Assembly: GCA_903898725.1 (NCBI GenBank)
Contig: CAIUGQ010000688.1
Coordinates: forward strand, 1-7,139
DNA length: 7,139 bases
Origin: an uncultured Burkholderiales bacterium
GTDB taxonomy: Bacteria; Pseudomonadota; Gammaproteobacteria; Burkholderiales; Burkholderiaceae_E
Direction: 5' to 3'
Shown here one piece after another: positions 6,612 through 7,139 of this stretch. How positions within the stretch are numbered: the first letter of the stretch is position 1; each line of letters begins with the position of its first letter. The position numbers were made by a program, and so were the translations under genes. The notes beneath the pieces are model-generated. The model saw nothing but the letters and a program-made list of their open reading frames with translations, did no database searches and was not told the origin of the DNA.

Positions 6612-7139
6612 TCAGTGCAGCGTGGGCCGCCGTGCCGGTCCGCGGCCGCGGAACACCGTCTGCATGACCCGCGTCGTGCCCAGGTTCACCATCTCCTGGC
6701 CGATGCCGTGGGCCTCGTCCTCGACGATGTCGAGCGTCACGTCGACGCCCAGCGCGCGCAGGCCACGAAACGCGCGGCCGGCGTGAACCGCGGGCACGAC
6801 GCTGTCGAACTCGCCGTGGATCAGGTGCACGGTCGCGCCGACGCGCTCGCCTTCCTGCAGCGGCCGCGCGAGCCGTCCGGCGTAGGCGACCACGATCGAC
6901 GCCAGGCCTGCGTTCGTGCGGGCGAGTTCGAGTGCCAGCGTGGCGCCCTGGCCGAAGCCGATCACCACCGTCTCGCGTGCATCGACGCCGAGCGTCTGCT
7001 GGAGGGTGGCGATCCGTTCGCTCACCGTGCCGGTCGTCTCGGTGAGGTCCAGCGCTCCCCGTGCATCGCGCGCGCCCGCATCGAACCAGTCGGCGAGGCT
7101 GCCGAAGCGCCGCAGGCCCTGCAGCAGCACCGCCGTGGC
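6612..7139 (-). CDS. ypfH: YpfH-like alpha/beta hydrolase (esterase family), 5'-truncated by window edge, catalytic Ser replaced by Gly
   Basis: The C-terminal 176 residues of a phospholipase/carboxylesterase-type alpha/beta hydrolase are visible, in frame from base 7139. The N-terminal HG oxyanion motif lies outside. Visible landmarks, numbered from the codon at 7137-7139, are the WFDAG segment near 18-22, the nucleophile-elbow region VVIGFGQGATLALEL (58-72), HLIHGEFDSVVP (105-116) with the likely triad aspartate D112, and EAHGIGQEMV (142-151) with the likely triad histidine H144. The elbow should read GFSQG; here it is GFGQG, with a GGC glycine codon at 6953-6951 instead of serine. No neighbouring serine can replace it. 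YpfH of E. coli is a hydrolase of acyl and naphthyl esters with no firmly known physiological role. This copy may be a non-hydrolytic paralogue, an early pseudogene or carry a sequence variant. The reading frame itself is intact. Confidence 0.78.
   Translation of the reverse strand, partial: ATAVLLQGLRRFGSLADWFDAGARDARGALDLTETTGTVSERIATLQQTLGVDARETVVIGFGQGATLALELARTNAGLASIVVAYAGRLARPLQEGERVGATVHLIHGEFDSVVPAVHAGRAFRGLRALGVDVTLDIVEDEAHGIGQEMVNLGTTRVMQTVFRGRGPARRPTLH

Noticed and set aside
1..7139. Search for CRISPR repeats, tRNA/rRNA, insertion sequences, phage or toxin-antitoxin genes, riboswitches
   Set aside because: No direct repeat array, no RNA gene signature, no transposase, and no intergenic gap longer than about 70 bases; nothing supports such elements or a novel defence-type system.

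Overview
The window looks like an ordinary chromosomal stretch from a high-GC, heterotrophic proteobacterium. A betaproteobacterium of the Burkholderiales type is my best guess, from the very strong G/C bias at third codon positions, the NAD-linked style of formate dehydrogenase, the HemL route to 5-aminolevulinate and the YpfH-type esterase. The taxonomic call is inference. I see no rRNA, tRNA, CRISPR array, insertion sequence or phage gene.

Layout. (1) Bases 1-2203, plus strand: the C-terminal three quarters or so of a molybdenum/tungsten formate dehydrogenase alpha subunit, cut by the left edge. (2) 2230-2661 and 2684-3163, plus strand: a VOC (glyoxalase-fold) protein and a GNAT acetyltransferase, closely spaced behind the dehydrogenase and possibly co-transcribed with it. 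(3) 3198-4004, minus strand: a crotonase-family protein, convergent with the acetyltransferase; GC-rich inverted repeats lie in the gap. (4) 4005-4075: a short divergent intergenic region with the only convincing AT-rich -10-like element in the window. (5) 4076-5353, plus strand: hemL, glutamate-1-semialdehyde aminomutase, overlapping by 11 bases a 12-helix MFS transporter (5343-6578). (6) 6612-7139, minus strand: the C-terminal part of a YpfH-like alpha/beta hydrolase, cut by the right edge.

The genes do not form one obvious pathway. Formate oxidation, heme precursor synthesis and acyl-CoA chemistry sit side by side as in a normal mosaic of small operons. I did not find a convincing undescribed system. 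The most notable observation is that the YpfH-like hydrolase has glycine where the nucleophilic serine should be, while the Asp and His of the triad remain. Lesser points are the missing fdsC/fdsD-type genes behind the formate dehydrogenase, the hemL-transporter overlap, the altered GGG segment of the crotonase, and overlapping palindromes between two convergent genes.
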